A DNA stretch of 64,000 nucleotides, from NCBI GenBank assembly GCA_963763485.1, contig CAVXOW010000006.1:620001-684000 (forward strand). Direction: 5' to 3'. This stretch comes from CAWCKS01 sp963763485 (GTDB taxonomy: Bacteria > Pseudomonadota > Alphaproteobacteria > Rhizobiales > Xanthobacteraceae). Position numbers and translations under genes: made by a program. Positions 1 to 8,924 of this stretch are shown piece by piece; position 1 is the stretch's first letter, and each line of letters starts with the position of its first letter. The notes below the pieces were generated by a model. That model searched no databases. It saw only the letters and a list, made by a program, of their open reading frames with translations, and was not told the origin of the DNA.

Positions 1-1
1 G

Positions 2-796
2 ATCAGCCGCGGCATCGACTTGAGCGAAGTCGCGATCATGGCGGGATCCTGGTGCGTCATGCTGAACGCGGTCCAGCATGGCCTTCCCCCGCTGTGGGCT
101 GCGGTGTTGGCGCTTGTCATCTGTCTCGCCATCGGCCTCATCAACGGCGTCATGGTCGCCTATGTCGAGGCGCCCGGACTGTTTGTGACGCTGGCCACCA
201 CCTTCGTCATCTACGGGGTCGCGTTCTGGATCGCTCCGGTCTACGTGGTCTACGCCCCACAGGACTCGGCGGCGCTGTTGTTCGCCGGACGCGGCACGTT
301 GTTCGGCATACCGATGCCGATCTTCGTCTTTGCCGCGGCCGCGCTGATCATGCACTTCTTTCTGTCGCGGACCTCGATCGGCCGCTTCATCTATGCGCAG
401 GGCGACAACGCCGAAGCGGCCCGCCTCTCGGGCGTCGCCTTGCGGCCGCTCATCGTGCTGGAATTCGTGCTGGTCGCGATTCTGGCGTGGCTCGCGGGGC
501 TGGTCTGGATCGGACAGACCGGCAGCATGCAGATGACCATCGTGCAGGGAACCACGGTGTTCGACGTGATCCTTGTGGTGGTGCTGGGCGGCATCAGCCT
601 GGTCGGCGGACGCGGCAGCGTCTTCAGCGTCGTGGTCGGCTGCGGGTTGATCGGCACATTGCTCAATGCCCTGACCATCATGGACGTCAACAGCGAAGTG
701 CAGAACATCATCCGCGGCGTCGTGCTGCTCGCCGCGATCATCCTCGACAACTTCCTGCACCCGCGCGACGAGGAGACCGCACGGCAGGGAGACTGA
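2..796 (+). CDS. Sugar-type ABC transporter permease (RbsC-like), 5' truncated by window edge
   Basis: Inner-membrane permease of a ribose/xylose-type (CUT2) importer. The frame is open from base 2 and already encodes the family motif (GIDLSE where GIDLSVG is usual), so the start lies left of the window; the TTG at base 20 is internal. The remaining 264 residues are mostly hydrophobic helices, with the conserved GGISLVGGRGS loop near the C-terminus, which contacts the ATPase in this family. It is followed by the binding protein, a second permease, two SMP-30 proteins and the ATPase on the same strand, so it is the first visible gene of one operon. Two different permeases imply a heterodimeric channel. 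The substrate is unknown. Confidence 0.9.
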   Translation: MSRGIDLSEVAIMAGSWCVMLNAVQHGLPPLWAAVLALVICLAIGLINGVMVAYVEAPGLFVTLATTFVIYGVAFWIAPVYVVYAPQDSAALLFAGRGTLFGIPMPIFVFAAAALIMHFFLSRTSIGRFIYAQGDNAEAARLSGVALRPLIVLEFVLVAILAWLAGLVWIGQTGSMQMTIVQGTTVFDVILVVVLGGISLVGGRGSVFSVVVGCGLIGTLLNALTIMDVNSEVQNIIRGVVLLAAIILDNFLHPRDEETARQGD

Positions 797-860
797 TCAT
801 CGGGACTTTGAAAATGCCCCGGCAAATCGGGGCGAGGAAATGACAACGGGAGGAGCGACA

Positions 861-1919
861 ATGAGTTCGAAAACATTGATGTCGGTGCTGGCCGGCTTCG
901 CCATCGCGGCGTTGCCGGTGTTTGCCGCCGCACAGGAGGACACTGGTACCAAGACGGCGCACGAACTGCGCGCCGACTACGACAAGAGCCTGAAGGGCAA
1001 GACCGTCGCCTTCCTGCCGATCGCGACCGGTGTGCCGTTGATGGACGAGTGGGGCCGCGTGATCAAGACCGAGGCGGAATGGCGCGGCATGAAGTTCGTG
1101 ATCCGCGATCCCGCCGCCAATCCGGCGGCGATGCAGCAGGCGCTGACCGCGCTGATCGACGAGAAGCCGGACGTGCTCATCGTGCAAAACCCGAGCGTGA
1201 CCTTGCTGCAGAAGGAACTGAAGCGCGCCGAATCGCAGGGAACGCACGTCATCCAGATGAACATGTCGTCGAACTACAAGTCGGACGCGTTCGTCGGCGC
1301 CGACTGGTACGAAGTCGGACGCATCCTTGCCGAGGACGTGGTCAAGCAGTGCGGCACCGGCTCAAATACGTCGGGCGAAGTGCAGATCGTGCAGGGTGAA
1401 TTGACTGCGGCGGCAAGCGTCGACCAGATCGCTGGCGTCATGGACATGCTGAACAAGGACAAGGCCATCAAGGTGGTCTCCAACCAGGCCGCCTTGTGGG
1501 ACGCCAACAACGCGCTCAACATCACCAACACCGTGATCCAGCAGCATCCGGACCTGTGCGCCAGCATCGGCTTCTGGGGCATCATGGAATTGGGCGCAGC
1601 GCAGGCGATCCGCAATGCCGGCAAGATCGACAAGGTCAAGGTCTATGCGTCGGGCGAAGGCTCGCAGCTCGATTGCGACCAGGTAAACCAGGGCAACTTC
1701 CACAAGTTCCTGAGCTACACGGCGACCGACCAGGGCCATGACGCGTTCTTCGCCGCTGTGGCGCTGCTGGAAGGTGGCATCAAGCCCGGCAGCACGCACC
1801 ACGAGTTTTACACGCGTCCGGTGTGGCTCGATAAGAGCAACGCGTCCGGCGCCAACTGCTACGCGGTGCCGAAGCCTCCGACACCGACCGACGCGTCGGC
1901 CGCTGAACAGAAGAAGTGA
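861..1919 (+). CDS. Periplasmic sugar-type ABC transporter substrate-binding protein
   Basis: Periplasmic binding protein of the RbsB/peripla_BP_4 class, 352 residues, feeding the CUT2-type importer around it. An upstream in-frame ATG at 840 exists, but the ATG at 861 is preceded by GGGAGG at good spacing and gives a clean signal peptide (basic start, hydrophobic core, AAA-Q cleavage region near residues 24-27). The mature part begins with a KGKTVAFLPIATGVP strand, typical of the first Rossmann lobe. Two cysteines late in the protein could form a disulfide. It lies between the two permease genes. Ligand cannot be read from sequence; the SMP-30 genes downstream hint at a lactone or aldonate-like compound. 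Confidence 0.9.
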   Translation: MSSKTLMSVLAGFAIAALPVFAAAQEDTGTKTAHELRADYDKSLKGKTVAFLPIATGVPLMDEWGRVIKTEAEWRGMKFVIRDPAANPAAMQQALTALIDEKPDVLIVQNPSVTLLQKELKRAESQGTHVIQMNMSSNYKSDAFVGADWYEVGRILAEDVVKQCGTGSNTSGEVQIVQGELTAAASVDQIAGVMDMLNKDKAIKVVSNQAALWDANNALNITNTVIQQHPDLCASIGFWGIMELGAAQAIRNAGKIDKVKVYASGEGSQLDCDQVNQGNFHKFLSYTATDQGHDAFFAAVALLEGGIKPGSTHHEFYTRPVWLDKSNASGANCYAVPKPPTPTDASAAEQKK

Positions 1920-1989
1920 TCCATCGACGACCGGCGTTGCCGCTCCTGCCGCGAATGGCGGGAGCGGAATGCCGAGTGGAGTCAGGCCG

Positions 1990-4143
1990 ATGACGATGAC
2001 CACATTCGAGGCGCTCAGCCGCCGCACCCAGCGCATCCGCTACGCCTGGTCACCGCGGCTGATCTTTGCCGAACTGTTGCTGAAGCAATGGTTCGAGCCG
2101 GTCATTCCCTTCACCGTCATGATCGCGCTCGCGGTCTACTTCTCGCTGGTCATCCCCGACTACGGCTCCATCAAGAATGCCGTTTCGCTGGCGCGGCTGT
2201 TTGCCGAATTCGGCTTCGTCGCGCTCGGCATGACCCTGACCCTGATCTCCGGCGGCATCGACCTCAGTGTCGGCGCCATCTTCGCCATTGCCAACTTCAC
2301 CGCGCTGTTCTGCATGTTCGTGCTCGACTTTCCGGTCTGGCTCACGGTGATTGCCACCCTCCTGACCGGCGCGGTCGTCGGCGCCGCGAACGGCGTCCTG
2401 ATCGGCTATCTCAAGGCGCGGCCGTTCCTGACCACGCTGGTGATGCTGATCATCCTGCGTGCCAGCGTCAATCTGCTGAACGGGCGCTACGCGACCGTGT
2501 TCGCCACCAATTCGATCGACAGCGATGCCTGGGACTATCTCAGCGACGGCACCATCCTCGGCGTGCCGGTCAATGCCGCGACGCTGATCGTCGTCCTGCT
2601 GATCGGCCACATCTTTCTCAGCCGCTCACGCTACGGCTGGCATCTGACCGCGATCGGCGCCTCGCGCAAGGCGGCGCGCCACGCCGGGATCCGCGTCGAA
2701 CGCATACTGCTGGTCACCTATATGCTGTCGGGCATGCTGTGCGCGCTCGGCGGCGTGTTTTACGCCGCGCGTCAGGGCAGCACGGATTCGACCACCGGTC
2801 TCGGCTGGGAATTCCAGGCGGTGACCGCGGTCGTGCTCGGCGGCGCGTCGGTCGTCGGCGGGCGCGGCACGGTCTGGCGGGCGATGATCGGCGCGATCAT
2901 CATCTTCGGGCTGACCAACGGTCTCGTCCGCATGGGCATCCCGGGCTACGTCACCTCGGCTGCCTACGGGATCATTCTGCTGGTCGCCGTCAGCATCGAC
3001 GTCAAATGGGCGAAGAACCGCGGCAAGGTGATCCAGAAGACCTACGTCAACCCGGCACGCGTGCCGTTGTCCACCTCACCGACGATCGCGCGTGACAGCC
3101 AGTCGGCACTGGCACAAAACGACCGGCTCATTCATGCCGAAGCGATCGGACTCGACCAGGTCGAGGGCCCCGAGGACGTGATCATCGACCGGCAGGATCG
3201 CGTCTACGGTTCGACGCGCGACGGCAACATCATCCGTTTCTCCGGACCCAATCTCGAGAAGCGCGAAATCTTCGCCCATATCGGCGGCCGGCCGCTCGGC
3301 ATGCAGTTCGACAAGAACGAGAATCTCATCGTCTGCGTCGCCGGGATGGGCGTCTACGGCGTCAAGCCCGATGGCGAAGTGTTCAAGGTCACCGACGAGA
3401 CCAACCGCACCTGGTACAAACTCAACGACAATTCACGGCTGCGCATGGCCGACGACCTCGACATCGCGCCCGACGGCAAGATCTACTTCAGCGACTGCAC
3501 GACACGCTACGAGATGACGACCAACGCCCTCGACATTATCGAGGGCAGGCCCAACGGCCGGCTGGTGGTCTATGATCCGCAAACCGGGAAGACCGAGACG
3601 CTCATCTCGCATTTCTACTTCCCGAACGGCATCTGCGTCTCGCACGACGGCCAGTCGGTGCTGATCGCCAGTACGACGCTGTGCAAGATCTATCGCTACT
3701 GGATCGGCGGGCCGCGCAAGGGACAACTCGAGGTCGCCATCGACCAGCTGCCCGGCAATCCCGACAACATCAACCGGGCATCGGACGGCACTTACTGGCT
3801 GGCACTGGTCGGCATCCGCACGCCGACGTTCGATCTTGCCGCGCGGAAGCCAGGCTTCCGGCGGCGCATGGTCAAGCAGGTACCGGCCGACGAATGGCTG
3901 GCGCCCGGGCTGAACCACGGCTGCGTGCTGCGTTTCAACGAGGCCGGCGACATTCTCGAATCCTACTGGGACCCGACCGGCATATCGCACTCGACACTGA
4001 CATCGATGCGCGAGCACAAGGGTTACCTCTATCTCGGGGGCCTCGAGAACAATCGCATTGGCCGCGTCAAGCTTGATCGCGGCGACCCCACATGGACCGA
4101 CTACGAGGCTTATTGGGGCAACAAACGACGCGATCGAGGCTGA
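1990..4143 (+). CDS. Fusion: RbsC-type ABC permease with C-terminal SMP-30/gluconolactonase domain
   Basis: A 717-residue fusion. Residues about 30-343 are a CUT2 permease with multiple helices, a perfect GGIDLSVG motif near residue 88 and a VVGGRGTVWRA loop. After a roughly 40-residue linker, residues about 384-717 form an SMP-30/gluconolactonase beta-propeller (EGPEDV start, repeated DG turns, FPNGIC and a DNINRASDG metal/active-site region). Start chosen at 1990 with GGAG 8 bases upstream; ATG 1969 is an alternative adding seven residues. The frame is continuous across the junction. The propeller follows the last helix, so its side of the membrane depends on helix count; if cytoplasmic it could open a lactone as it enters. 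It ends 4 bases before a second SMP-30 gene. Confidence 0.88.
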   Translation: MTMTTFEALSRRTQRIRYAWSPRLIFAELLLKQWFEPVIPFTVMIALAVYFSLVIPDYGSIKNAVSLARLFAEFGFVALGMTLTLISGGIDLSVGAIFAIANFTALFCMFVLDFPVWLTVIATLLTGAVVGAANGVLIGYLKARPFLTTLVMLIILRASVNLLNGRYATVFATNSIDSDAWDYLSDGTILGVPVNAATLIVVLLIGHIFLSRSRYGWHLTAIGASRKAARHAGIRVERILLVTYMLSGMLCALGGVFYAARQGSTDSTTGLGWEFQAVTAVVLGGASVVGGRGTVWRAMIGAIIIFGLTNGLVRMGIPGYVTSAAYGIILLVAVSIDVKWAKNRGKVIQKTYVNPARVPLSTSPTIARDSQSALAQNDRLIHAEAIGLDQVEGPEDVIIDRQDRVYGSTRDGNIIRFSGPNLEKREIFAHIGGRPLGMQFDKNENLIVCVAGMGVYGVKPDGEVFKVTDETNRTWYKLNDNSRLRMADDLDIAPDGKIYFSDCTTRYEMTTNALDIIEGRPNGRLVVYDPQTGKTETLISHFYFPNGICVSHDGQSVLIASTTLCKIYRYWIGGPRKGQLEVAIDQLPGNPDNINRASDGTYWLALVGIRTPTFDLAARKPGFRRRMVKQVPADEWLAPGLNHGCVLRFNEAGDILESYWDPTGISHSTLTSMREHKGYLYLGGLENNRIGRVKLDRGDPTWTDYEAYWGNKRRDRG

Positions 4144-4147
4144 CAGG

Positions 4148-5254
4148 ATGGGCCCCTTCACTCACTTCTTCCGGGATATGCATCAGATCCTGTTCCCGAA
4201 TGCGGAGCAGCACGCAATCCCGTCGCTCGACGGGGCGCTGAGCCCCAACGACGCGCTCGACCATTGCCGGCCGGTCGGCGATCCCTTGCCCGGCATCGAC
4301 GATCTTGCCGAGGCGCCGGACGGTTCACTCCTTGTCTCGGCGGGACGGCAGGTCCTCCGCCTCTCCGGCCCCGGTTACGCGACGCGCACGGTCGTTGCCG
4401 AGTTTGACGCCGCCGCGGGCGGGTTGACTGTCCACCCGGACGGACGACTGCTTGTCTGCGTCGCCGGCCGCGGCCTTGCCGCGGTCGACGCGCGCGGCCG
4501 CCAGACCTGGTTCAATCAAGTCGAGGACCGGCCGCTGCACTGCCTCACGAGCGTCGCTGCGGCACCTGACGGCAATATCTTTGCGAGCGAGGGCAGCATG
4601 CTCAATGCGCCCGCCGACTGGTGCCGCGACCTAATGCAGAAAAACCGCGCCGGGCGGATCATCTCCTGCGGGCCGGGCTTCGAGACGCCAAAGGTCCTGT
4701 TTCGCGACGTGCCGTATCCGTATGGATTGGCGATCTCCGCGGACGGACGATACCTGTGGTTGACCGAGAGCTGGAGCCATCGTCTCTGTCGCGCCGCCAT
4801 CGCCGGCCGCGAACTCGGCGCCGTCGAACCCGTCATCGGCAACCTGCCCGGCTATCCGGCGCGTCTGGGCCGCGCCAATGGAGGCGGGTTCTGGCTGTCG
4901 ATCTTCGCGCTGCGCACACATCTCATCGAGTTCGTGCTCCGCGAGGATGATTTTCGCGACGAGATGATGCGGACCATCGCGCCGGACTACTGGATCGCAC
5001 CGGCATTGGCGACGACGGGCAGCGCGCTGGAGCCGATGCAGAGCGGCGGGATCAAGGCGCTCGGTGTCCAGAAACCCTGGGCGCCACCGCGCTCCTATGG
5101 TCTGCTGGCGCGGATCAACGATGATGGCGACGTTGTCGAGAGCCTGCACAGCCGGGTCGGAGGCCGCTACCACGGCATCACCTCGGCGCGCGACACGGCG
5201 CAAGGCCTGGTGATCGCCGCGCACGGCGCCGGCTGCCTGCTGCTTGCTGCTTGA
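4148..5254 (+). CDS. SMP-30/gluconolactonase-like beta-propeller protein
   Basis: A 368-residue soluble propeller protein related to SMP-30/gluconolactonase and strictosidine-synthase-like folds, and to the C-terminal half of the preceding fusion. Shared features include the early PLPGIDDLAEAPDGSLL blade, PYPYGLAISADGRYLW and a GYPARLGRANGGGFW segment matching the DNIN region. No signal peptide. ATG 4148 has GAGG 8 bases upstream; a longer frame back to 4058 overlaps the fusion gene and is not used. Likely a lactonase or related hydrolase acting on the imported substrate. The two propellers may be successive enzymes or paralogues with different specificity. Confidence 0.85.
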   Translation: MGPFTHFFRDMHQILFPNAEQHAIPSLDGALSPNDALDHCRPVGDPLPGIDDLAEAPDGSLLVSAGRQVLRLSGPGYATRTVVAEFDAAAGGLTVHPDGRLLVCVAGRGLAAVDARGRQTWFNQVEDRPLHCLTSVAAAPDGNIFASEGSMLNAPADWCRDLMQKNRAGRIISCGPGFETPKVLFRDVPYPYGLAISADGRYLWLTESWSHRLCRAAIAGRELGAVEPVIGNLPGYPARLGRANGGGFWLSIFALRTHLIEFVLREDDFRDEMMRTIAPDYWIAPALATTGSALEPMQSGGIKALGVQKPWAPPRSYGLLARINDDGDVVESLHSRVGGRYHGITSARDTAQGLVIAAHGAGCLLLAA

Positions 5255-5270
5255 GAGCGGGGATTTTCAG

Positions 5271-6836
5271 ATGGACGATACCGCAACGCTCAGTTCGGAC
5301 ACAGCCGCGACGGAACGCCCTGCCCGCCAGCCGGTGCTTCGCGTTGTCAGCGGCAGCAAAATCTACGGCGGTGTGCACGCTATCGAGGACATCAACTTCG
5401 AGCTCTATCCCGGCGAGGTTCATGCGCTGGTCGGCGAGAACGGCGCCGGCAAGTCAACTCTGTGCAAGGCCATCGCCGGCGCCATCAAGCTGACCTCGGG
5501 CGAACTCTTCGTCGACGGCAAGCCCGCGCACTTCGACAGCCCGCGCGACGCCTTGGCCGCGGGCATCTGCATGGTCTATCAGGAGACGAGCCTGGTCCCG
5601 ACCATGACCGCCGCGCAGAATATCGAGCTCGGCAACGAGAAACTGCTGACGCGCTTCCGCACGCTGAACATCCAGGCACAGCAGCTTCTGCAGTCGCTGA
5701 ACTTCCACGTCGATCCGGCGACCCCGGTGGCCCTGCTCGGCACTGCCAAGCGACAGATGGTCGAGATCGCACGCGCCGTCTATAACAAGGCGCGCATTAT
5801 CATTTTCGACGAGCCGACGGCGAGCCTCACGCCCGAGGAGATCATCCACTTCTTCCACCTCGTGCGCGACCTTCGCGCCCAGGGCGTGGCGATCATCTAC
5901 ATCTCGCATGCGCTCGAGGAGAGCCTGCAGATTTCCGACCGCATCACCGTGCTCCGCGACGGCAAGCTGGTGATTTCGGCCCCGACCGCCGAAATGACGC
6001 GCGAAAAGCTGGTGCGCGCCATGGTCGGCCGTGACATCACTCAGACACACTATGCGCGCGCGGCAAAAGCAGCGCGGGGCGGCGTCGCGCGAACCGGGTC
6101 GCGCGAGAAAGTGCTTACGGTCGAAAACGTCACCATGGGTGCGGTGGTCAAGAACATGTCGTTCTCGGTCTACGCCGGCGAAGTGGTGGGCATCGCCGGC
6201 CTGATCGGCTCGGGGCGGACCGAGATCGCAAAAATCATCTTTGGCGCCTTGAAGCGAAACCTGATCAACGGCGGCACCATCAAGCTGCGTGGCAAGCCGA
6301 TCCGGTTCCGCGTGCCGAAGCAGGCGATCAATGCCGGGATTTGCTACATCACCGAGGATCGCAAGCTGAACGGCTTCTTCGAAACGATGCGGATCGACGA
6401 CAACGTGTACGTCGGGAAGCTCGCGACCAAGGTCGGCTGGCGCTTCCTGCTCTCGCGCCTGACCCGCGCCAAGCTGGCGGAATATTGGGTCGATCGACTC
6501 AAGATCGCGGCGCTGCAGCGCAAGGCGAGGATCGTTGAACTGTCCGGCGGAAACCAGCAGAAGGTCGTTGTCGCGAAATCCCTGGTCCAGGACCCCTCGA
6601 TCATCATCTTCGACGAGCCGACGCGCGGCGTCGACGTCGCCACGATTCCGGAGATTCATGCGCAGATCCGACGCCTCGCCGAAGAGGGCAAGGCCGTGGT
6701 GGTGATCTCATCCTACCTGCCGGAGATTCTCGCCGTGTCCGACCGTATCCTGGTGGCGCGTGCCGGCCGCATCGTCGCCGAGTTCGACGCTGCCGACGCA
6801 ACGCAGGACCGGATTCTCTACGCCGCGATTCATTGA
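5271..6836 (+). CDS. Sugar ABC transporter ATP-binding protein, duplicated ATPase (RbsA/MglA-type)
   Basis: Cytoplasmic ATPase of the CUT2 importer, 521 residues with two fused nucleotide-binding domains. Domain 1 has Walker A GENGAGKST and Walker B IIIFDEPTAS, but its signature reads LLGTAKRQMVEIARA instead of the usual LSxGxQQMVEIA. Domain 2 has the family-typical degenerate Walker A GLIGSGRTE, an intact LSGGNQQKV signature and Walker B IIFDEPTRGVD. So one composite ATP site looks catalytic and the other doubly degenerate. ATG 5271 is preceded by a purine-rich GAGAGCGGGGA. Last gene of the operon; a GC-rich inverted repeat follows. Confidence 0.93.
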   Translation: MDDTATLSSDTAATERPARQPVLRVVSGSKIYGGVHAIEDINFELYPGEVHALVGENGAGKSTLCKAIAGAIKLTSGELFVDGKPAHFDSPRDALAAGICMVYQETSLVPTMTAAQNIELGNEKLLTRFRTLNIQAQQLLQSLNFHVDPATPVALLGTAKRQMVEIARAVYNKARIIIFDEPTASLTPEEIIHFFHLVRDLRAQGVAIIYISHALEESLQISDRITVLRDGKLVISAPTAEMTREKLVRAMVGRDITQTHYARAAKAARGGVARTGSREKVLTVENVTMGAVVKNMSFSVYAGEVVGIAGLIGSGRTEIAKIIFGALKRNLINGGTIKLRGKPIRFRVPKQAINAGICYITEDRKLNGFFETMRIDDNVYVGKLATKVGWRFLLSRLTRAKLAEYWVDRLKIAALQRKARIVELSGGNQQKVVVAKSLVQDPSIIIFDEPTRGVDVATIPEIHAQIRRLAEEGKAVVVISSYLPEILAVSDRILVARAGRIVAEFDAADATQDRILYAAIH

Positions 6837-6868
6837 GGGCGCCGGCTCCTGCCATCCTCGCCCCGCGC

Positions 6869-6992
6869 AGCGGGGGAGGGGGACCATGCGAAGCATGGTG
6901 GTGGGGGCATCGCGCATTCGAAACTTGCCAAGTGCGCCAACAGGTCGCGCACGCCCCCTCCACCGCCCTTCGGTCGGTCCCCCTCCCCCGCT
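6869..6992. repeat. Intergenic inverted repeat, GC-rich palindromic element
   Basis: Two perfect 17-base inverted arms (AGCGGGGGAGGGGGACC at 6869-6885 and its complement at 6976-6992) flank about 90 bases with further short inverted segments. It sits between the 3' ends of the sugar ABC operon (plus) and the kinase operon (minus). It resembles the REP/BIME-like palindromes common between genes in Bradyrhizobium and relatives. It could fold into a bidirectional transcription stop, but there is no clear T-run. Confidence 0.7.
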
Positions 6993-7030
6993 CCGCTGTC
7001 GCTTCGCAGGGGAGGATAAGTCCATGCCCC

Positions 7031-7516
7031 TCACGTCGCCCGCGCAAACCGCGTGACGTTGGAAGTCTCCGCCGGCTCCGCAAGCGCGGTCGCAAAAACA
7101 GTCTCCAGCACCTGTCGCCCGACCGGCTTCTCCAGGATCTGGACGAACTGGTAGCGCTGATCGACACTTTCGCGGCCATAGCCGGTGAGGAACACGAAGG
7201 GAATGCCGCGCTCGAGCAAACGGTCGGCCACGGCATAGACGAACTCGCCGCCGAGATTGACGTCAAGGATGGCGGCATTCGGCGTCTCATCGTCGATGGC
7301 CTTGATCGCATCCGACACGCTGCCGCAATTCGCCACGATCGAGAGGCCGAGGCTTTCCAGCTCCTCCTCAAGCATCATCGCCACCAGCGCCTCGTCCTCT
7401 ACGATGAGCACTCGCCGTCCGGACAGTGCCTGCGGCGACGCGAAGTTTGCAGGCGCGGCACCGCCATTGCTGTTCGCCTCGGTGCGCTGGAGCCGAGGCA
7501 CGCGTAGCTGCACAGG
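7031..7516 (-). CDS. C-terminal receiver domain of the frameshifted HWE hybrid kinase
   Basis: Encodes a CheY-like receiver (VLIVEDEALVA acidic cluster, AILDVNLGGE phospho-acceptor Asp, FLTGYG Thr switch, EKPV Lys), preceded by a short linker. Its frame is open to 7633, but upstream of about 7516 it only shadows the kinase frame. Dropping one base of the GG at 7515-7516 fuses it to the kinase, giving EGLAVQLRVPR at the junction and a 626-residue REC-PAS-HWE-REC protein. I therefore read it as the last domain of that protein, not a separate regulator. A gene caller would report a stand-alone response regulator. Confidence 0.8.
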   Translation of the reverse strand, partial: PVQLRVPRLQRTEANSNGGAAPANFASPQALSGRRVLIVEDEALVAMMLEEELESLGLSIVANCGSVSDAIKAIDDETPNAAILDVNLGGEFVYAVADRLLERGIPFVFLTGYGRESVDQRYQFVQILEKPVGRQVLETVFATALAEPAETSNVTRFARAT

Positions 7517-8912
7517 CAAGGCCCTCGCGTCGCCAGTCGAAATCGGCGCTGCCGCCAAGCTGACGCTCGATGCTCGAAGCGATGATCCTCGTTCCGAACC
7601 CGGTCTTGCGCGGCGCCTGGGTCGGCGGCCCACCGCTCTCGCGCCAGTCGATCATGATGGCGTCCTTCCGCACCTGCCATTTGATCGCGAGCCTGCCCGA
7701 GGCGCGCGACAGCGCGCCGTACTTGGCGCCGTTGGTGGCGAGTTCGTGCAGCGCCAGCGCCAGGGTCTGCGCCGTGGTCGGATCGAGCACGACATGCGGG
7801 CCTGCAACGCTGATGCGGTCGTCCGTGCCCGACCGGTAGGGCGCAAGCTCCTCGTCGACCAGCTTGGCGAGGTCGGCGCCCTGCCAGCGCGAATCCGACA
7901 GGATCGCGTGCGCCCGCGACAGCGCCTTGATCCGTCCCTCGATGACATTGGCATACTCGCCAACGTTGTCGGCCTTGGTCAGCCGGACAAACGACTGCAC
8001 GATCGCCATGGCGTTCTTGGCGCGGTGGTCGACCTCGCGCGCTAGCAGCGCCTGTCGTTCTTCCGCACCCTTGCGGTCGGTGATGTCGATAGTGACACCG
8101 GCAATCCGTCCGACCTTGCCCGCACCATCGAGGCTTGCGGTCGCCGTGCTGGAGCACCAGCGGATTTCGCCGCTCGGCCGTACGATGCGAAACTCCGCCT
8201 GATAGGGTTCGCCGCGCTCGAGCAGCGGCTGCATGCCGGCGCGCAGCTTCGGCCGGTCGTCCGGCAACACCAGCAACTTGAAGTACTCCGGCGTCGGCTT
8301 GAACTGCTGCGGCACCAGCCCGTAGATCGCATGCTGACCGGCATCCCAGCTCATTTCACCGGTCGCGAGATTCCAGTCCCACGAGCCCATCTGGCCTGCG
8401 GCAAGCGCCAGGCTGCGGCGCTGTTCGCTCTCCATCAACCGTCGCGTTGACGCTTCGAGCTCCGCGGTGCGTTGCGCCACGCGTCGCTCAAGCTCGACAT
8501 TGAGTTGTTCGAGCTGCCGGGTCTTGCGATAAAGATCGGCGAACACCCTCACCTTCGCGCGCAGCACCTCGGGCACGACGGGCACCGGAACGTAGTCGAC
8601 CGCGCCCATCTCGTAGCCGCGCAGATGATCGATCTCGGCGAGATGCACCGCCGAAATGAAGATCATCGCCACTTTCTTGAAGCGCGGGTGCTCGCGGATC
8701 ATCGAGGCGAGCTCGAAACCGTCGAGCTCCGGCATGCAGACGTCCATCAGCACGACAGCGATCTCGTTCTTCAACAGGAGCTCGAGTGCCTCCTTGGCCG
8801 ATGCCGCTTTCAGCAGGTGATCGCCGAGCTCGCGCAGGATCACCTCATAGGTCAGCAGCTTGGCGGGCTGGTCATCAACCAGCAGGATTTTGACTTTGTC
8901 GTCGCCCGTCAT
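7368..8912 (-). CDS. HWE-family hybrid histidine kinase (REC-PAS-HWE), frameshifted near its 3' end
   Basis: Soluble sensor kinase. Residues 1-125 are a receiver (DDQ acidic pocket, Asp57 in VLMDVCMPE); 130-165 a coiled coil; about 175-285 a PAS fold; about 295 onward an HWE kinase core with H-box EVDHRAKNAMA, N-box ALHELATNGAKYGALS and the WRES motif that names the family. No membrane segment. In-frame reading is meaningful only to about 7516; the remainder to 7368 is out of frame and the receiver continues in the next frame. HWE kinases often act in alphaproteobacterial general stress or light responses. Starts 12 bases after the poly-HAMP kinase gene, so the two are probably co-transcribed. 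Confidence 0.88.
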   Translation of the reverse strand: MTGDDKVKILLVDDQPAKLLTYEVILRELGDHLLKAASAKEALELLLKNEIAVVLMDVCMPELDGFELASMIREHPRFKKVAMIFISAVHLAEIDHLRGYEMGAVDYVPVPVVPEVLRAKVRVFADLYRKTRQLEQLNVELERRVAQRTAELEASTRRLMESEQRRSLALAAGQMGSWDWNLATGEMSWDAGQHAIYGLVPQQFKPTPEYFKLLVLPDDRPKLRAGMQPLLERGEPYQAEFRIVRPSGEIRWCSSTATASLDGAGKVGRIAGVTIDITDRKGAEERQALLAREVDHRAKNAMAIVQSFVRLTKADNVGEYANVIEGRIKALSRAHAILSDSRWQGADLAKLVDEELAPYRSGTDDRISVAGPHVVLDPTTAQTLALALHELATNGAKYGALSRASGRLAIKWQVRKDAIMIDWRESGGPPTQAPRKTGFGTRIIASSIERQLGGSADFDWRREGLACAATRASAPAHRGEQQWRCRACKLRVAAGTVRTASAHRRGRGAGGDDA

Positions 8913-8924
8913 CGGAGATGCCCT

